Part shown: positions 19,262-27,966 of the stretch, piece after piece | Layout of the letters: each line of letters starts with the position of its first letter | Position numbering within the stretch: the stretch's first letter is position 1 | Source of the DNA: Stenotrophomonas rhizophila | Lineage (GTDB): Bacteria > Pseudomonadota > Gammaproteobacteria > Xanthomonadales > Xanthomonadaceae | DNA: 64,000 bases | Assembly: GCF_007667275.1 (NCBI RefSeq) | Contig: NZ_VDQT01000005.1 | Location: 310,001 to 374,000 of the forward strand | Direction: 5' to 3' | Position numbers and translations under genes: made by a program | The notes under the pieces: generated by a model | What the model was told of the DNA's origin: nothing | Database searches by the model: none | What the model saw: the letters and a program-made list of their open reading frames with translations, nothing else

Positions 19262-19852
19262 TTACAGCGTGATCCAGAAGCACCCGTACTGACGCCGCAG
19301 CCCGAACACCGTCCGCGCCGGGGTGGCGGTACTGCCCAGCGTCTGTTCCAGCCGCAAGCCGATCGGACGCGGCCTGCCGACCGGCGGCGCGGTCGCCTCC
19401 ACCGCCTCGGCCAGCGTCGCGTTGGGATCCACCGGCAACGGTGCAGGGGCGACCGGCGCCTCCGGGTAGACCGGTGCGATATCGATCAGCGGCCGCTGCA
19501 CCACCGATTCCAGCCGGCCGATGATCTGGTTGGCGGTGGCGTCGGAGACGTTGCCCCACAGGTAGATCGACGACAGCCGGTTGACGTCCTGCAGGCTGAC
19601 CGCGTCGCGGATCTGCCCGGTGAGTTCACTCAGCCGGCGCGCACACCCGGCACGGTAGATACCCGTGTTGCCCACCGAGGAGGCGCGCGCCGGCATCCGC
19701 GCGGTGGCGCCCAGCGCGTCGCAGCTGCGGTCGGTGAACACCGTTTCACCCTGCGCGTTGGTGCACCGGTTCACGCGCTGCGCCTGCGCGTGGGCCCACG
19801 GGGCCCAGCACAGCATGCACAGCGATATCAGCAGCATCACGAACGATCTCAT
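19262..19852 (-). CDS. secreted protein with DUF4124-like start
   Basis: A 196-residue protein with a clear signal peptide (hydrophobic core about residues 4-18, cleavage after AHA at residue 22). The mature part starts with a short cysteine module NRCTNAQGETVFTDRSC, typical of DUF4124-like envelope proteins. The middle holds a region with two more Cys and LSSIYLWGNVSDATANQIIGR, and the rest is Pro/Ala-rich with a final YGCFWITL. It is probably periplasmic or envelope-associated; no enzymatic function is recognisable. It lies convergent with the Nudix-ThiE gene and downstream of metF, with a 53-bp gap, so cotranscription with metF is possible. Confidence 0.7.
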   Translation of the reverse strand: MRSFVMLLISLCMLCWAPWAHAQAQRVNRCTNAQGETVFTDRSCDALGATARMPARASSVGNTGIYRAGCARRLSELTGQIRDAVSLQDVNRLSSIYLWGNVSDATANQIIGRLESVVQRPLIDIAPVYPEAPVAPAPLPVDPNATLAEAVEATAPPVGRPRPIGLRLEQTLGSTATPARTVFGLRRQYGCFWITL

Positions 19853-19905
19853 CGCAGCAGGGTAGCGGCGCCTGCGTTATCTGCAAGCCACGGACGGCGC
19901 CGTGT

Positions 19906-20733
19906 TCAGCGGCCCAGCAGCTTCAACACCTGGGTGGTCGGGCGGGCCAGGTTGAGGGTGTAGAAGTGCAGGCCCGGCGCGCCGCCGGCGACGAGCCGCT
20001 CGCACAGCTGGGCGACCACCTCGGCGCCGAAGGCGCGCACCGCATCGGCATCGTCGCCGTAGGCCTGCATGCGCTTGCCGATCCAGCGCGGGATCTCCGC
20101 ACCGCACTGCTCGGAGAAGCGGCGCAGCTGGCTGAAGTTGGAGATCGGCATGATCCCCGGCACGATCGGCACCTGCACGCCGAGCTTGCGCACCGCATCC
20201 ACGAAGTGGAAATACGCGTCGGCGTTGAAGAAGTACTGGGTGATGGCGGCATCGGCGCCGGCGTCGATCTTGGCCTTGAAATAGGCCAGGTCACGCAGCG
20301 CGTCGTCCGACTGCGGATGCGTTTCCGGGTACGCGCCGACTTCGATATGGAACGCATCGCCGTGCTCGGCGCGGATGAAGGCGATCAGCTCGCTCGCATA
20401 GCGCAGGTCACCGGGGTGGCCCATGCCCGAAGGCAGGTCGCCGCGCAGCGCGACGATGCGGCGGCAGCCGATCGCCCGGTACAGTTTGAGCAGTTCGCGG
20501 ATCTCCTCACGGCTGCCGCCCACGCAGGACAGGTGCGGCGCCGCCTCGAACCCGTGGTGCTGCTTGAGGTGGCGTACCGTCTCGGAGGTGTAACTCAGGG
20601 TCGAGCCGCCGGCGCCGAAGGTACAGGACACGTATTCCGGTGCGTAGGCTTTCAGGCGGGCGGCGGTGCGGTCGAGCTGGGCACGCTGCTCGTCGGTCTT
20701 GGGCGGGTAGAACTCGAAGCTGAGGGCGGTCAT
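19906..20733 (-). CDS. metF: MetF, 5,10-methylenetetrahydrofolate reductase
   Basis: A 275-residue FAD enzyme supplying 5-methyl-THF for methionine synthesis. It starts with SFEFYPPKT (catalytic Glu region) and contains CTFGAGGS, RIVALRGDLP, the FAD-contact stretch IEVGAYPETHPQS, DAAITQYFFNADAYF and PIVPGIMPISN. Length suits bacterial MetF (about 275-300). It is transcribed leftward. Its upstream region carries an inverted-repeat motif shared with metK. Together with ahcY and metK in this window it feeds the activated-methyl cycle. Confidence 0.96.
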   Translation of the reverse strand: MTALSFEFYPPKTDEQRAQLDRTAARLKAYAPEYVSCTFGAGGSTLSYTSETVRHLKQHHGFEAAPHLSCVGGSREEIRELLKLYRAIGCRRIVALRGDLPSGMGHPGDLRYASELIAFIRAEHGDAFHIEVGAYPETHPQSDDALRDLAYFKAKIDAGADAAITQYFFNADAYFHFVDAVRKLGVQVPIVPGIMPISNFSQLRRFSEQCGAEIPRWIGKRMQAYGDDADAVRAFGAEVVAQLCERLVAGGAPGLHFYTLNLARPTTQVLKLLGR

Positions 20734-20765
20734 GGGCGGCGGCGACGGCGGGTGTTGACCCCATC

Positions 20766-20785
20766 ATATCGCTTCATCGCGATGA
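20766..20785 (-). promoter_or_regulatory. candidate operator upstream of metF
   Basis: On the plus strand the site reads ATATCGCTTCATCGCGATGA. ATCGC and GCGAT form an inverted repeat around a six-base centre, and TTCATCGCGATGAA at 20773-20786 is a perfect palindrome overlapping it. TATGAT nearby on the minus strand could be the metF -10. The site matches a sequence upstream of metK at 13 of 20 positions. A methionine/SAH-responsive repressor such as SahR is an inference only. Confidence 0.45.
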
Positions 20786-20855
20786 ATGTAAAAGTGGGTG
20801 CATGCGCCGTTCCAGGTCGGGTCGGTACAGTGGGGGCATCCCACGGAGTGCATGC

Positions 20856-21734
20856 ATGGACATCCTGATCACCGGCGGCACCGGATTCATCGGCCATGCC
20901 CTGTGCCAGCGGCTGCTGGCACAGGGCCACCAGGTCACGGTGCTGACCCGCAACCCCGCCCGCGGCGGGCAGCCGGGCGTGCGCCCTGTCGCGGCGCTGG
21001 ACGCGGTCGGTGTCGTCGACGCCGTGGTCAACCTGGCCGGCGAGCCGTTGACCGAAGGCCGCTGGAGCCCGGCGCGCAAGCAGGCGTTCTTCGATTCACG
21101 GGTCGGCACCACCCAGGCGTTGCTGGCGTGGATGCGCGGGCTGCCGACCCGCCCGCAGGTGCTGGTCTCCGGCTCGGCCATCGGCTACTACGGGCCCCGC
21201 GACGACACGGCGCTGGACGAGGCCGCATCGCCCGGCCACGACTTCGCCGCGATGCTGTGCCGGCACTGGGAGGCCGAAGCCGTCAAGGCGGAGGAACTGG
21301 GGGTGCGCACCTGCGTGCTCCGCACCGGCATCGTGCTCGACCGCGGCGGTGGCGCGCTGGCGCGGATGCTGCCCCCGTTCCGGCTCGGCCTCGGCGGACC
21401 GATGGGCGATGGTCGGCAGTGGATGAGCTGGATCCACCGCGCGGATCTGGTCGGCTTGATCCTGTGGCTGCTGGCCGATCCGGTGATGCGTGGCGCCTTC
21501 AATGGCACTGCGCCCGAACCGGTCACCAACGCGGTGTTCGCGCGCACCCTGGCCCACGCGCTGGGGCGCCCGGCACTGGTGCGGACGCCGGCGTTCGCCC
21601 TCAGGCTCGGGTTCGGCGAGATGGCCGGGTTGTTGCTGACCGGCCAGAAGGTGGTGCCGACGCGTGCGCTGCAGGAAGGCTATCGCTTCCGCCACCCGAC
21701 GCTGGACGGTGCGCTGCGCGCGATCCTCGACTGA
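20856..21734 (+). CDS. TIGR01777-family SDR protein (YfcH-like)
   Basis: A 292-residue NAD(P)-binding epimerase-like protein. The N-terminal nucleotide motif ITGGTGFIGHALCQRLL is at residues 4-20. Other family marks are DAVVNLAGEPLTEGRW, VSGSAIGYYG with the active-site Tyr, and a C-terminal DUF1731 segment ending HPTLDGALRAILD. The substrate is unknown for this family. The start at 20856 has GGAG a few bases upstream (20845). It is divergent from metF with a 122-bp gap that must hold both promoters. Confidence 0.9.
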   Translation: MDILITGGTGFIGHALCQRLLAQGHQVTVLTRNPARGGQPGVRPVAALDAVGVVDAVVNLAGEPLTEGRWSPARKQAFFDSRVGTTQALLAWMRGLPTRPQVLVSGSAIGYYGPRDDTALDEAASPGHDFAAMLCRHWEAEAVKAEELGVRTCVLRTGIVLDRGGGALARMLPPFRLGLGGPMGDGRQWMSWIHRADLVGLILWLLADPVMRGAFNGTAPEPVTNAVFARTLAHALGRPALVRTPAFALRLGFGEMAGLLLTGQKVVPTRALQEGYRFRHPTLDGALRAILD

Positions 21735-21798
21735 GCACGCCAGCGGAGCTGGCCGCGCAACGGTTACCCTGTGCGCCTGTTTTCCAGCCGTGTGCGCC

Positions 21799-22356
21799 AT
21801 GTCCATCGTCCTGACCGACTTCGCCCGTCCCCGCCTGTTTCCGCGCGTGCCACGCGCCAACACCATCCAGGACTGCAGCGCCGAGCAGTTCCAGGCGCAT
21901 CTCAACGCAAACGCGCCGTTCAAGGTGCTCGATGGCTATGCGCCGTTCTGCAAGCTCTACGTGTACGAGAACTGGACGTCGACGCGCTGCCTGACCGTGC
22001 CGATCACCGACGCCAACCGCCACCAGCTCCGCAGCGCCTACGAGGCGCGCAACCGCGACGAGCTGCCGGTGCTGGTGCGCTGGTTCGAAGGCGTGCAGTC
22101 GCCGCGCGCGAACTACCTGGTGGTGATCCTGTACAGCGCCGAACAACTGGCGAAGGAGGGCTCGCCGATCGACGCGGACTGGGGCATCGTCGGCTGCATC
22201 TACACCGCCGAGCCGGACGAAGTGCCGATGGCGCCGATCACCATGATGCGCAATGCGCTGGGGGTGGAAGAGGGCGGATCGGGCGTGCCGCTGGACCGCG
22301 AGGCGTACCAGCGCGCGGTGGCGTTCTGGGAAAACAATGCGAACTGGCGGCCGTGA
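21799..22356 (+). CDS. DUF3228 family protein
   Basis: A 185-residue soluble protein recognised as DUF3228 from blocks such as FKVLDGYAPFCKLYVYENWT, RWFEGVQSPRANYLVVILYS and DWGIVGCIYTAEPDEVPM. No signal peptide or membrane segment is visible. Family function is unknown. The gene follows the SDR gene by 64 bp on the same strand and is followed by a REP dimer. An N-terminal extension is unlikely because the chosen ATG gives the compact family start. Confidence 0.82.
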   Translation: MSIVLTDFARPRLFPRVPRANTIQDCSAEQFQAHLNANAPFKVLDGYAPFCKLYVYENWTSTRCLTVPITDANRHQLRSAYEARNRDELPVLVRWFEGVQSPRANYLVVILYSAEQLAKEGSPIDADWGIVGCIYTAEPDEVPMAPITMMRNALGVEEGGSGVPLDREAYQRAVAFWENNANWRP

Positions 22357-22372
22357 TCGGATTCCCGTTCGC

Positions 22373-22440
22373 GTAGATCCACGCCCTGCGTGGATGCTTT
22401 TCGTTCGGGCACCGCGCAGCCACGCAGGGCGTGGCTCTAC
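22373..22440. repeat. SMAG/REP dimer overlapping the ybaK stop
   Basis: A forward copy starting GTAGATCCACGCCCTGCG faces a reverse copy ending GTGGCTCTAC, with CCACGCCCTGCGTGG and CCACGCAGGGCGTGG cores. The final CTAC at 22437-22440, read on the minus strand, is GTAG, and its TAG is the stop codon of ybaK. Confidence 0.9.
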
Positions 22441-22907
22441 GGCCTTCCAATACGTGCCGGTTGCCCTTCGGTCAATGCGACCAGATCGGCCGGCGCCAAC
22501 GCCACCTCCAGCCCGCGCCGCCCGGCACTCACGTGCATCACCGGCAGCGCCTGCGCGCTGGCATCGATGAAGGTGCGGTGCTTCTTCTTCTGGCCCAGCG
22601 GGCTGATCCCGCCGACCAGGTAACCGGTCGCGCGCTGGGCCGCGTCCACGGCCGCCATTTCGCACTTGCGGCAACCCGCTGCCTCGGCCAATGCCTTTAA
22701 ATCCAGCGAGCCACTGACCGGCACGATCGCCACCAACAGCTCGTGCTTTTCGGTACTGGCGAGCAGGGTCTTGAACACCGTTGCGGGGTCGAGCCCCAGC
22801 TGCTCCACCGCTTCGCCTCCATAGGAGGTGGCGTTGGCATCATGGTGGTAGGAAAGGACGCGGTGGGCGATGCCGTGCTGCTTGAGCAGATTGATGGCCG
22901 GGGTCAT
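22437..22907 (-). CDS. ybaK: YbaK, Cys-tRNA(Pro)/Cys-tRNA(Cys) deacylase
   Basis: A 156-residue trans-editing enzyme that hydrolyses cysteine mischarged on tRNA(Pro). Family features include SYGGEAVEQLGLDPATVFKTL, AAGCRKCEMA, ATGYLVGGISPLGQ and KKKHRTFIDASA. The start at 22907 gives MTPAINLLKQHGIAHRV, the usual N-terminus. The reading frame ends on a TAG that belongs to the terminal GTAG of a SMAG element, so the REP insertion may have reset the C-terminus (GQPARIGRP). Confidence 0.93.
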   Translation of the reverse strand: MTPAINLLKQHGIAHRVLSYHHDANATSYGGEAVEQLGLDPATVFKTLLASTEKHELLVAIVPVSGSLDLKALAEAAGCRKCEMAAVDAAQRATGYLVGGISPLGQKKKHRTFIDASAQALPVMHVSAGRRGLEVALAPADLVALTEGQPARIGRP

Positions 22908-23034
22908 GACAGGTCGCGCGTTGCCGGGATGCACGCATCGTAGCGGCGCGCGCCGGATGTGGCTTGACCAGGACTATCGTGCAGGCCAGCTGGACTCCCC
23001 GCAGACACCCTGGGATGCCTGCGGGGGACCCACG

Positions 23035-23592
23035 TCAGTAACTCTCGCTCTTGAAAGCCGCGACACTGCCTTCGCACATTGCACTGTCGACCTTCTTGCC
23101 CTGCGCCTTCGCAAGTGCCAACGCATCGTCCTCAGCACTCTGGATTGATTTGACCGGCACCCGCCAGATCATCTCTTCCGCCTGCAGAGCCGCAGGCGGC
23201 CTCACGAACTCAGGCCCGTCGTAGAGCATGCAGTACATCGTCGTGCCGCCTCCGGCTGCCGTCGGTGCTGGGGCAGAAGCAGGAGCAGGCGCAGGCGCGG
23301 AAGATTCCGACGTCGCAGTGCTCGATGCCCCTGCCACCGCATCGCATTGGGCCTTGGTCAGCGTGACGCTGTTCTTCTTGTAGCGCGAGGCGGCAGCCAG
23401 CGCACCGGCCTCCGCTGCCTTCAGGTCGGCCGCCTTGACGGCGTATTTCCCGTCCGCGTTGGAGCTCGCTTCCGGCGTTTTGCCATCTGCACCGGAAAAC
23501 ACCATGCACCGATAGTCGGCGGCGTGGACCGGGGACATGCAAGCGGCACCGCACAGCACCAGCACTGCGGGAAGTAAGAACTTGATATTCAT
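23035..23592 (-). CDS. small secreted protein, function unknown
   Basis: A 185-residue protein with a signal peptide (MNIKFLLPAVLVLCGAAC, cleavage-like VHA-A near residue 24). The mature part has two similar cysteine-containing modules (YRCMVFSGADGK and MYCMLYDGPEF), each followed by a Lys/Ala-rich segment ending in a Cys. They are joined by an Ala/Pro/Ser-rich linker at about residues 96-118. The modular repeat suggests an internal duplication. The start has GGAGA upstream on the minus strand. No family was recognised. It lies downstream of ybaK in the upstream direction of neither neighbour, so it is probably a single-gene unit. Confidence 0.65.
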   Translation of the reverse strand: MNIKFLLPAVLVLCGAACMSPVHAADYRCMVFSGADGKTPEASSNADGKYAVKAADLKAAEAGALAAASRYKKNSVTLTKAQCDAVAGASSTATSESSAPAPAPASAPAPTAAGGGTTMYCMLYDGPEFVRPPAALQAEEMIWRVPVKSIQSAEDDALALAKAQGKKVDSAMCEGSVAAFKSESY

Positions 23593-23687
23593 GGAAATCT
23601 CCGGAATGCACCCAGATATTCCCCCGCACGCTGATGATCCCGGCGCGGATGTAAGGGCAGGGTGCACTCCGGGTGAAGCCCCCATAA

Positions 23688-23714
23688 CGAAAACGGGCGC
23701 CCGAAGGCGCCCGT
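23688..23714 (-). terminator. intrinsic terminator of ahcY
   Basis: On the minus strand a 9-bp stem (ACGGGCGCC with GGCGCCCGT) with a TTCG loop is followed by TTTCGTT, about 40 bases after the ahcY stop. The UUCG tetraloop is typical of stable terminators. Confidence 0.85.
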
Positions 23715-23754
23715 CGAATCCGGGTTGTGCCGACTCTCAGTCGGCAAACCGCGA

Positions 23755-25200
23755 TCAGTAGCGGTAGTGCTCCGGCTTGAACGGACCTTCCACCGGCACG
23801 CCGATGTAATCGGCCTGTTCCTTGGTGAGGGTGGTCAGCTTCACGCCGATCTTTTCCAGGTGCAGGCGCGCCACTTCCTCGTCCAGCTTCTTCGGCAGCA
23901 GGTACACCTTCTTCTCGTAGCTGTCCTTGTTCGCCCACAGGTCGATCTGCGCGAGCGTCTGGTTGGCGAACGAGTTGGACATCACGAAGCTCGGGTGACC
24001 GGTGGCGCAGCCCAGGTTGACCAGGCGGCCTTCGGCCAGCAGGAAGATCGCGTTGCCGTTCGGGAACACATACTTGTCCACCTGCGGCTTGATGTTGATG
24101 TGCTGCACGCCCGGGAAGGCGACCAGCGCGTCGACCTGGATTTCGTTGTCGAAGTGGCCGATGTTGCAGACGATGGCCTGGTCCTTCATCGCGCTCAGGT
24201 GCTCGATGCGGATGATGTCCTTGTTGCCGGTGGTGGTGACGTACAGGTCCGCACGGCCCAGGGTCGATTCGAGGGTGTTGACCTCGAAGCCTTCCATTGC
24301 CGCCTGCAGGGCGCAGATCGGGTCGATTTCGGTCACCACCACGCGCGCGCCGTAGGCACGTAGCGACGCCGCGCAGCCCTTGCCCACGTCACCGTAGCCG
24401 CAGACCACGGCAACCTTGCCGGCCAGCATCACGTCCATCGCGCGCTTCAGGCCGTCGGCCAGCGACTCGCGGCAGCCGTACAGGTTGTCGAACTTGGACT
24501 TGGTGACCGAGTCGTTGACGTTGATCGCCGGGATCAGCAGGGTGCCGGCCTGGGCCAGCTGGTACAGGCGGTGCACGCCGGTGGTGGTTTCCTCGGAAAC
24601 GCCCTTCCAGTCCTTGACCACGCGGGTCCAGTAGCCCGGACGCTCCTTGGCCACGCGCTTGAGCAGGTTCTTGATCACCTGTTCTTCGTGCGAGGCGGCC
24701 TTCTCGTCGACCCAGGTGCTGCCGTTTTCGAGCTCGTAGCCCTTGTGGATCAGCAGGGTGACGTCGCCGCCGTCATCGACCACCAGCTCCGGGCCGGTCA
24801 GGGTGCCGTCGGCCAGGGTGAAGGTCAGCGCGTCGAGCGTGCAGTCCCAGTATTCCTCCAGGGTTTCGCCCTTCCAGGCGAACACCGGGGTGCCCGAGGC
24901 GGCGATCGCCGCAGCGGCGTGGTCCTGGGTCGAGAAGATGTTGCACGACGCCCAGCGCACGTCGGCGCCGATGTCCTTCAGCGTTTCGATCAGCACGGCG
25001 GTCTGGATGGTCATGTGCAGCGAACCGGTCACGCGCACGCCCTTCAGCGGCAGGGTGGCGGCGTGCTTGCGGCGGATCGACATCAGGCCCGGCATTTCGT
25101 GCTCGGCGATATCCAGTTCCTTGCGGCCCCAGTCGGCCAGCGCGATATCGGCAATCTTGTAATCACCTTCGGTGGAGAAGGTCTTGGCAACAGCGTTCAT
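23755..25200 (-). CDS. ahcY: AhcY, S-adenosylhomocysteine hydrolase
   Basis: A 481-residue NAD-dependent enzyme that splits S-adenosylhomocysteine (SAH) into adenosine and homocysteine, removing the product inhibitor of methyltransferases. Visible motifs are the N-terminal DIALADWGRKELDIAEHEMPG, HMTIQTAVLIETL, the NAD-binding GYGDVGKGCAASLRAYGA, and the C-terminal KPEHYRY. The start at 25200 has CGGAG seven bases upstream. The gene lies behind an SAH riboswitch and has its own terminator, so it is a single regulated unit. Confidence 0.98.
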   Translation of the reverse strand: MNAVAKTFSTEGDYKIADIALADWGRKELDIAEHEMPGLMSIRRKHAATLPLKGVRVTGSLHMTIQTAVLIETLKDIGADVRWASCNIFSTQDHAAAAIAASGTPVFAWKGETLEEYWDCTLDALTFTLADGTLTGPELVVDDGGDVTLLIHKGYELENGSTWVDEKAASHEEQVIKNLLKRVAKERPGYWTRVVKDWKGVSEETTTGVHRLYQLAQAGTLLIPAINVNDSVTKSKFDNLYGCRESLADGLKRAMDVMLAGKVAVVCGYGDVGKGCAASLRAYGARVVVTEIDPICALQAAMEGFEVNTLESTLGRADLYVTTTGNKDIIRIEHLSAMKDQAIVCNIGHFDNEIQVDALVAFPGVQHINIKPQVDKYVFPNGNAIFLLAEGRLVNLGCATGHPSFVMSNSFANQTLAQIDLWANKDSYEKKVYLLPKKLDEEVARLHLEKIGVKLTTLTKEQADYIGVPVEGPFKPEHYRY

Positions 25201-25233
25201 GCAAAAGCTCCGGTAATGGACGAATGGCTCGTC

Positions 25234-25320
25234 TTCGCCGGGCGCCGTTGGAACCAGCCCTGCCACCGAGCCTGGCCGTGCGGATGGGGTCCGGCAGCGG
25301 TCGCAGCGCCCCTCGGTGGA
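25234..25320 (-). ncRNA. SAH riboswitch in the ahcY leader
   Basis: On the minus strand the leader contains the conserved blocks of the SAH riboswitch in the right order: CCGAGGGGCGCTGCGACC (25316-25299), CAGGCTCGG (25274-25266) and AACGGCGC (25249-25242). CCACCGAG and CTCGGTGG form P1, and the GGCGC segment can pair with GCGCC of the third block as the pseudoknot. This class switches ahcY on when SAH builds up. About 33 bases separate it from the start codon, enough for ribosome-site control. Confidence 0.93.
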
Positions 25321-25330
25321 GGGGACGCCC

Positions 25331-25336
25331 ATTATA
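25331..25336 (-). promoter_or_regulatory. ahcY promoter -10 box
   Basis: Read on the minus strand this is a perfect TATAAT, placing the transcription start near 25324, just ahead of the SAH riboswitch. No good -35 match is seen 17 bp upstream. The same 246-bp region also serves the divergent peptidase gene. Confidence 0.75.
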
Positions 25337-25446
25337 TCCCGGCGCACCGCCCGGGCATGAATCGGTGCCAGCCCCCAACCATCGGCAGGGGGGCAAACCG
25401 CGCGCCACTGTTAAGGTCCAAGGTTTGCACAGCATGGGGTGGAAAG

Positions 25447-27966
25447 ATGACAGGCAACGACCGTACGCGCCGCGCGCGCTGGAGCAACCGGCTGATCGTG
25501 GGCATGGCCCTGCTGGCGGTCGCCCCGCTGGCGCTGGCGGCCGCACCGGTGGCCGGCAAGGCGGCACCGGCCGCTGCCGCACCCGCCGGCCAGGGCTACC
25601 AGCTGCCCTCGGCCGCGCTGCAGGCGGTGGCCAATGCGCCGCGTGCGCCCACGCTCAGCCTGTCCCCGCGCCGCGACATCGCCGCCCTGCTGCAGACCCC
25701 GCCGCTGCCGTCGATCAACGACGTGGCCCAGCCCGAGCTGAAACTGGCCGGCGTGCGGATCAACCCGGCCACGCGTTCGGCCAGTACCTTCACCTTCGGC
25801 AACAAGCTGTGGCTGATGAACATCGCCGATGGGAAGGAGCGCCAGATCAGCGGCCTTCCGCAGCCGCTGTCGATCGCCTCGCTGGCGTGGTCGCCGGACC
25901 AGCGCTACCTGGCCTTCAACCAGGTGCAGGCGGCCAGCGGTGCCAATGAACTGTGGATCGTCGACGTCGCAGACGGCACCGCGCGCCGGCTGCTGGGCGA
26001 CCTCAACACGGTGTTCGGCGACGGGTACGGCTGGCTGCCGGACAGCCGCGGGCTGCTGGTCACCCAGCAGCTGAAGAACCCCGGCCCGGCGCCCGCCAGC
26101 GGGGGCATTCCCACCGGTCCGGCGATCCAGCAGACCCAGGCCGCCGCGGGCGTGCGTGCGATCCGCACCTACCAGGACCTGCTGTCCAACGAGGCCGATG
26201 CACGCCTGTTCGACTTTCATGCCCGCGCGCAGCCGGCACGGGTAGGGCTCGACGGCCAGGTCACGGCGTTGTCGAGCCCCGGTATCTACCTGGACCTGAG
26301 CGTGTCGCCGGACGGGCGCCACGTGCTGGCCGAACGCGTGCAGCGTCCGTACTCCTACCTGGTGCCGGTCGACGATTTCCCGCGCCGGATCGAGGTGCTG
26401 TCCAGTGCCGACGGTAGCCTGCAGCACACCCTGGCCGACCTGCCGCTGGTGGAAGGCCTGCCCACCGGCAACGACGCGGTACCGGTCGGCGTGCGCAACG
26501 CCAGCTGGCGTGCCGACGCGCCGGCCACGCTGGTCTGGGCCGAAGCCCAGGACGGCGGCGACCCGGCCCGCGAGGCCAAGGTGCGCGACGCGGTGCTGAT
26601 GCAGGCCGCGCCGTTCAACACCGCGCCGGTCACGCTGGCGCAGCTGGGCAGCCGTTACGCCGGCATCCAGTGGGGCCGCGCCGACCTCGCGCTGCTCAAC
26701 GAATCGTGGTGGAAGTCGCGCGTGGTCAAACAGTGGCGGATCGCGCCGGACCAGCTCGACCAGGCACCGCAGCTGCTGTCCGAGCGCTCCTCGCAGGACC
26801 GCTACAACGACCCGGGACGCCCCGCGCTGATGCGCGATGCGAACGGTCGCACGCGCCTGCAGACCAGCGCCGACGGGCGCAGCATCTTCCTGCTGGGGCA
26901 GGGCGCGTCGCCGGAAGGCGACCGACCGTTCGTGGACCGCTTCGACCTGGAAACCCGCCAGGCCACGCGGCTTTTCCACTCGCAGGCGCCGACCTATTCG
27001 CTGCCGCAGGCCCTGCTGGACCAGGAAGGCACGTCGGTCCTGCTGACCCGCGAATCGCCGGACACCCCGGCCAACTACTTCGTGCAGTCGCTGGCCGATG
27101 CCACGGCGGCACCGCGTGCCCTGACCCACTTCGAGCATCCGCTGCCGCAGCTGCGCGGGGTGAGCAAGGAGCAGATCCGCTACAAGCGCAATGACGGGGT
27201 GGACCTGACCGCCACGCTGATGCTGCCGCCCGGCTACAACGCCAGGAAGGACGGCCCGCTGCCGATGCTGATGTGGGCCTACCCGGGCGAGTTCAAGACC
27301 GCTGCGGCGGCCAGCCAGGTGACCGATTCGCCGTACCGCTTCAATGCCGTGGGCTACTGGGGACCGCAGGCGTTCCTGGCCAAGGGCTATGCGGTGCTGG
27401 TGAGCCCGTCGATGCCGATCATCGGCGAAGGCGACAAGGAACCCAACGATACCTACCTGCCGCAGCTGGTCGCCAACGCGGAAGCGGCAGTGGACGAAGT
27501 GGTACGGCGCGGCGTGACCGACCGCGACCACATCGCCATCGGCGGGCATTCGTACGGAGCGTTCATGACCGCGAACCTGCTGGCGCACACGCGACTGTTC
27601 AAAGCGGGCATCGCGCGCAGCGGCGCCTACAACCGCACGCTCACCCCGTTCGGGTTCCAGGCCGAGGAACGCAACTTCTGGCAGGCGCAGGACGTCTACC
27701 TGAAGATGTCGCCGTTCAACTTCGCGGACCGGATCAAGGACCCGATCCTCTTCATCCATGGCGAGGACGACAACAACTCGGGCACCTTCCCGATGCAGAG
27801 CGAGCGCATGTTCGCCGCGGTGAAGGGGCTGGGCGGCACCGCGCGGCTGGTGATGCTGCCGAACGAGTCGCACCACTACCGCGCGCGCGAGTCGCTGATG
27901 ACCATGCTCGCCGAGAGCGAGCGGTGGCTGGAGCAGACCATCGGGCCGGGCATGAAGATGAAATGA
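25447..27966 (+). CDS. S9-family prolyl-oligopeptidase-like serine peptidase
   Basis: An 839-residue exported peptidase. A signal peptide (hydrophobic core about residues 16-32, AAA/AAP cleavage region) is followed by an Ala/Pro stretch, then a beta-propeller-like domain to about residue 570. The C-terminal alpha/beta-hydrolase domain has the nucleophile motif GGHSYGAFM, Asp in HGEDDNNSGTF and His in NESHHYRARES, a complete triad. Similar proteins include bacterial relatives of plant glutamyl endopeptidase. It is probably periplasmic. GGAAAG precedes the ATG. It is divergent from ahcY. Confidence 0.88.
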   Translation: MTGNDRTRRARWSNRLIVGMALLAVAPLALAAAPVAGKAAPAAAAPAGQGYQLPSAALQAVANAPRAPTLSLSPRRDIAALLQTPPLPSINDVAQPELKLAGVRINPATRSASTFTFGNKLWLMNIADGKERQISGLPQPLSIASLAWSPDQRYLAFNQVQAASGANELWIVDVADGTARRLLGDLNTVFGDGYGWLPDSRGLLVTQQLKNPGPAPASGGIPTGPAIQQTQAAAGVRAIRTYQDLLSNEADARLFDFHARAQPARVGLDGQVTALSSPGIYLDLSVSPDGRHVLAERVQRPYSYLVPVDDFPRRIEVLSSADGSLQHTLADLPLVEGLPTGNDAVPVGVRNASWRADAPATLVWAEAQDGGDPAREAKVRDAVLMQAAPFNTAPVTLAQLGSRYAGIQWGRADLALLNESWWKSRVVKQWRIAPDQLDQAPQLLSERSSQDRYNDPGRPALMRDANGRTRLQTSADGRSIFLLGQGASPEGDRPFVDRFDLETRQATRLFHSQAPTYSLPQALLDQEGTSVLLTRESPDTPANYFVQSLADATAAPRALTHFEHPLPQLRGVSKEQIRYKRNDGVDLTATLMLPPGYNARKDGPLPMLMWAYPGEFKTAAAASQVTDSPYRFNAVGYWGPQAFLAKGYAVLVSPSMPIIGEGDKEPNDTYLPQLVANAEAAVDEVVRRGVTDRDHIAIGGHSYGAFMTANLLAHTRLFKAGIARSGAYNRTLTPFGFQAEERNFWQAQDVYLKMSPFNFADRIKDPILFIHGEDDNNSGTFPMQSERMFAAVKGLGGTARLVMLPNESHHYRARESLMTMLAESERWLEQTIGPGMKMK

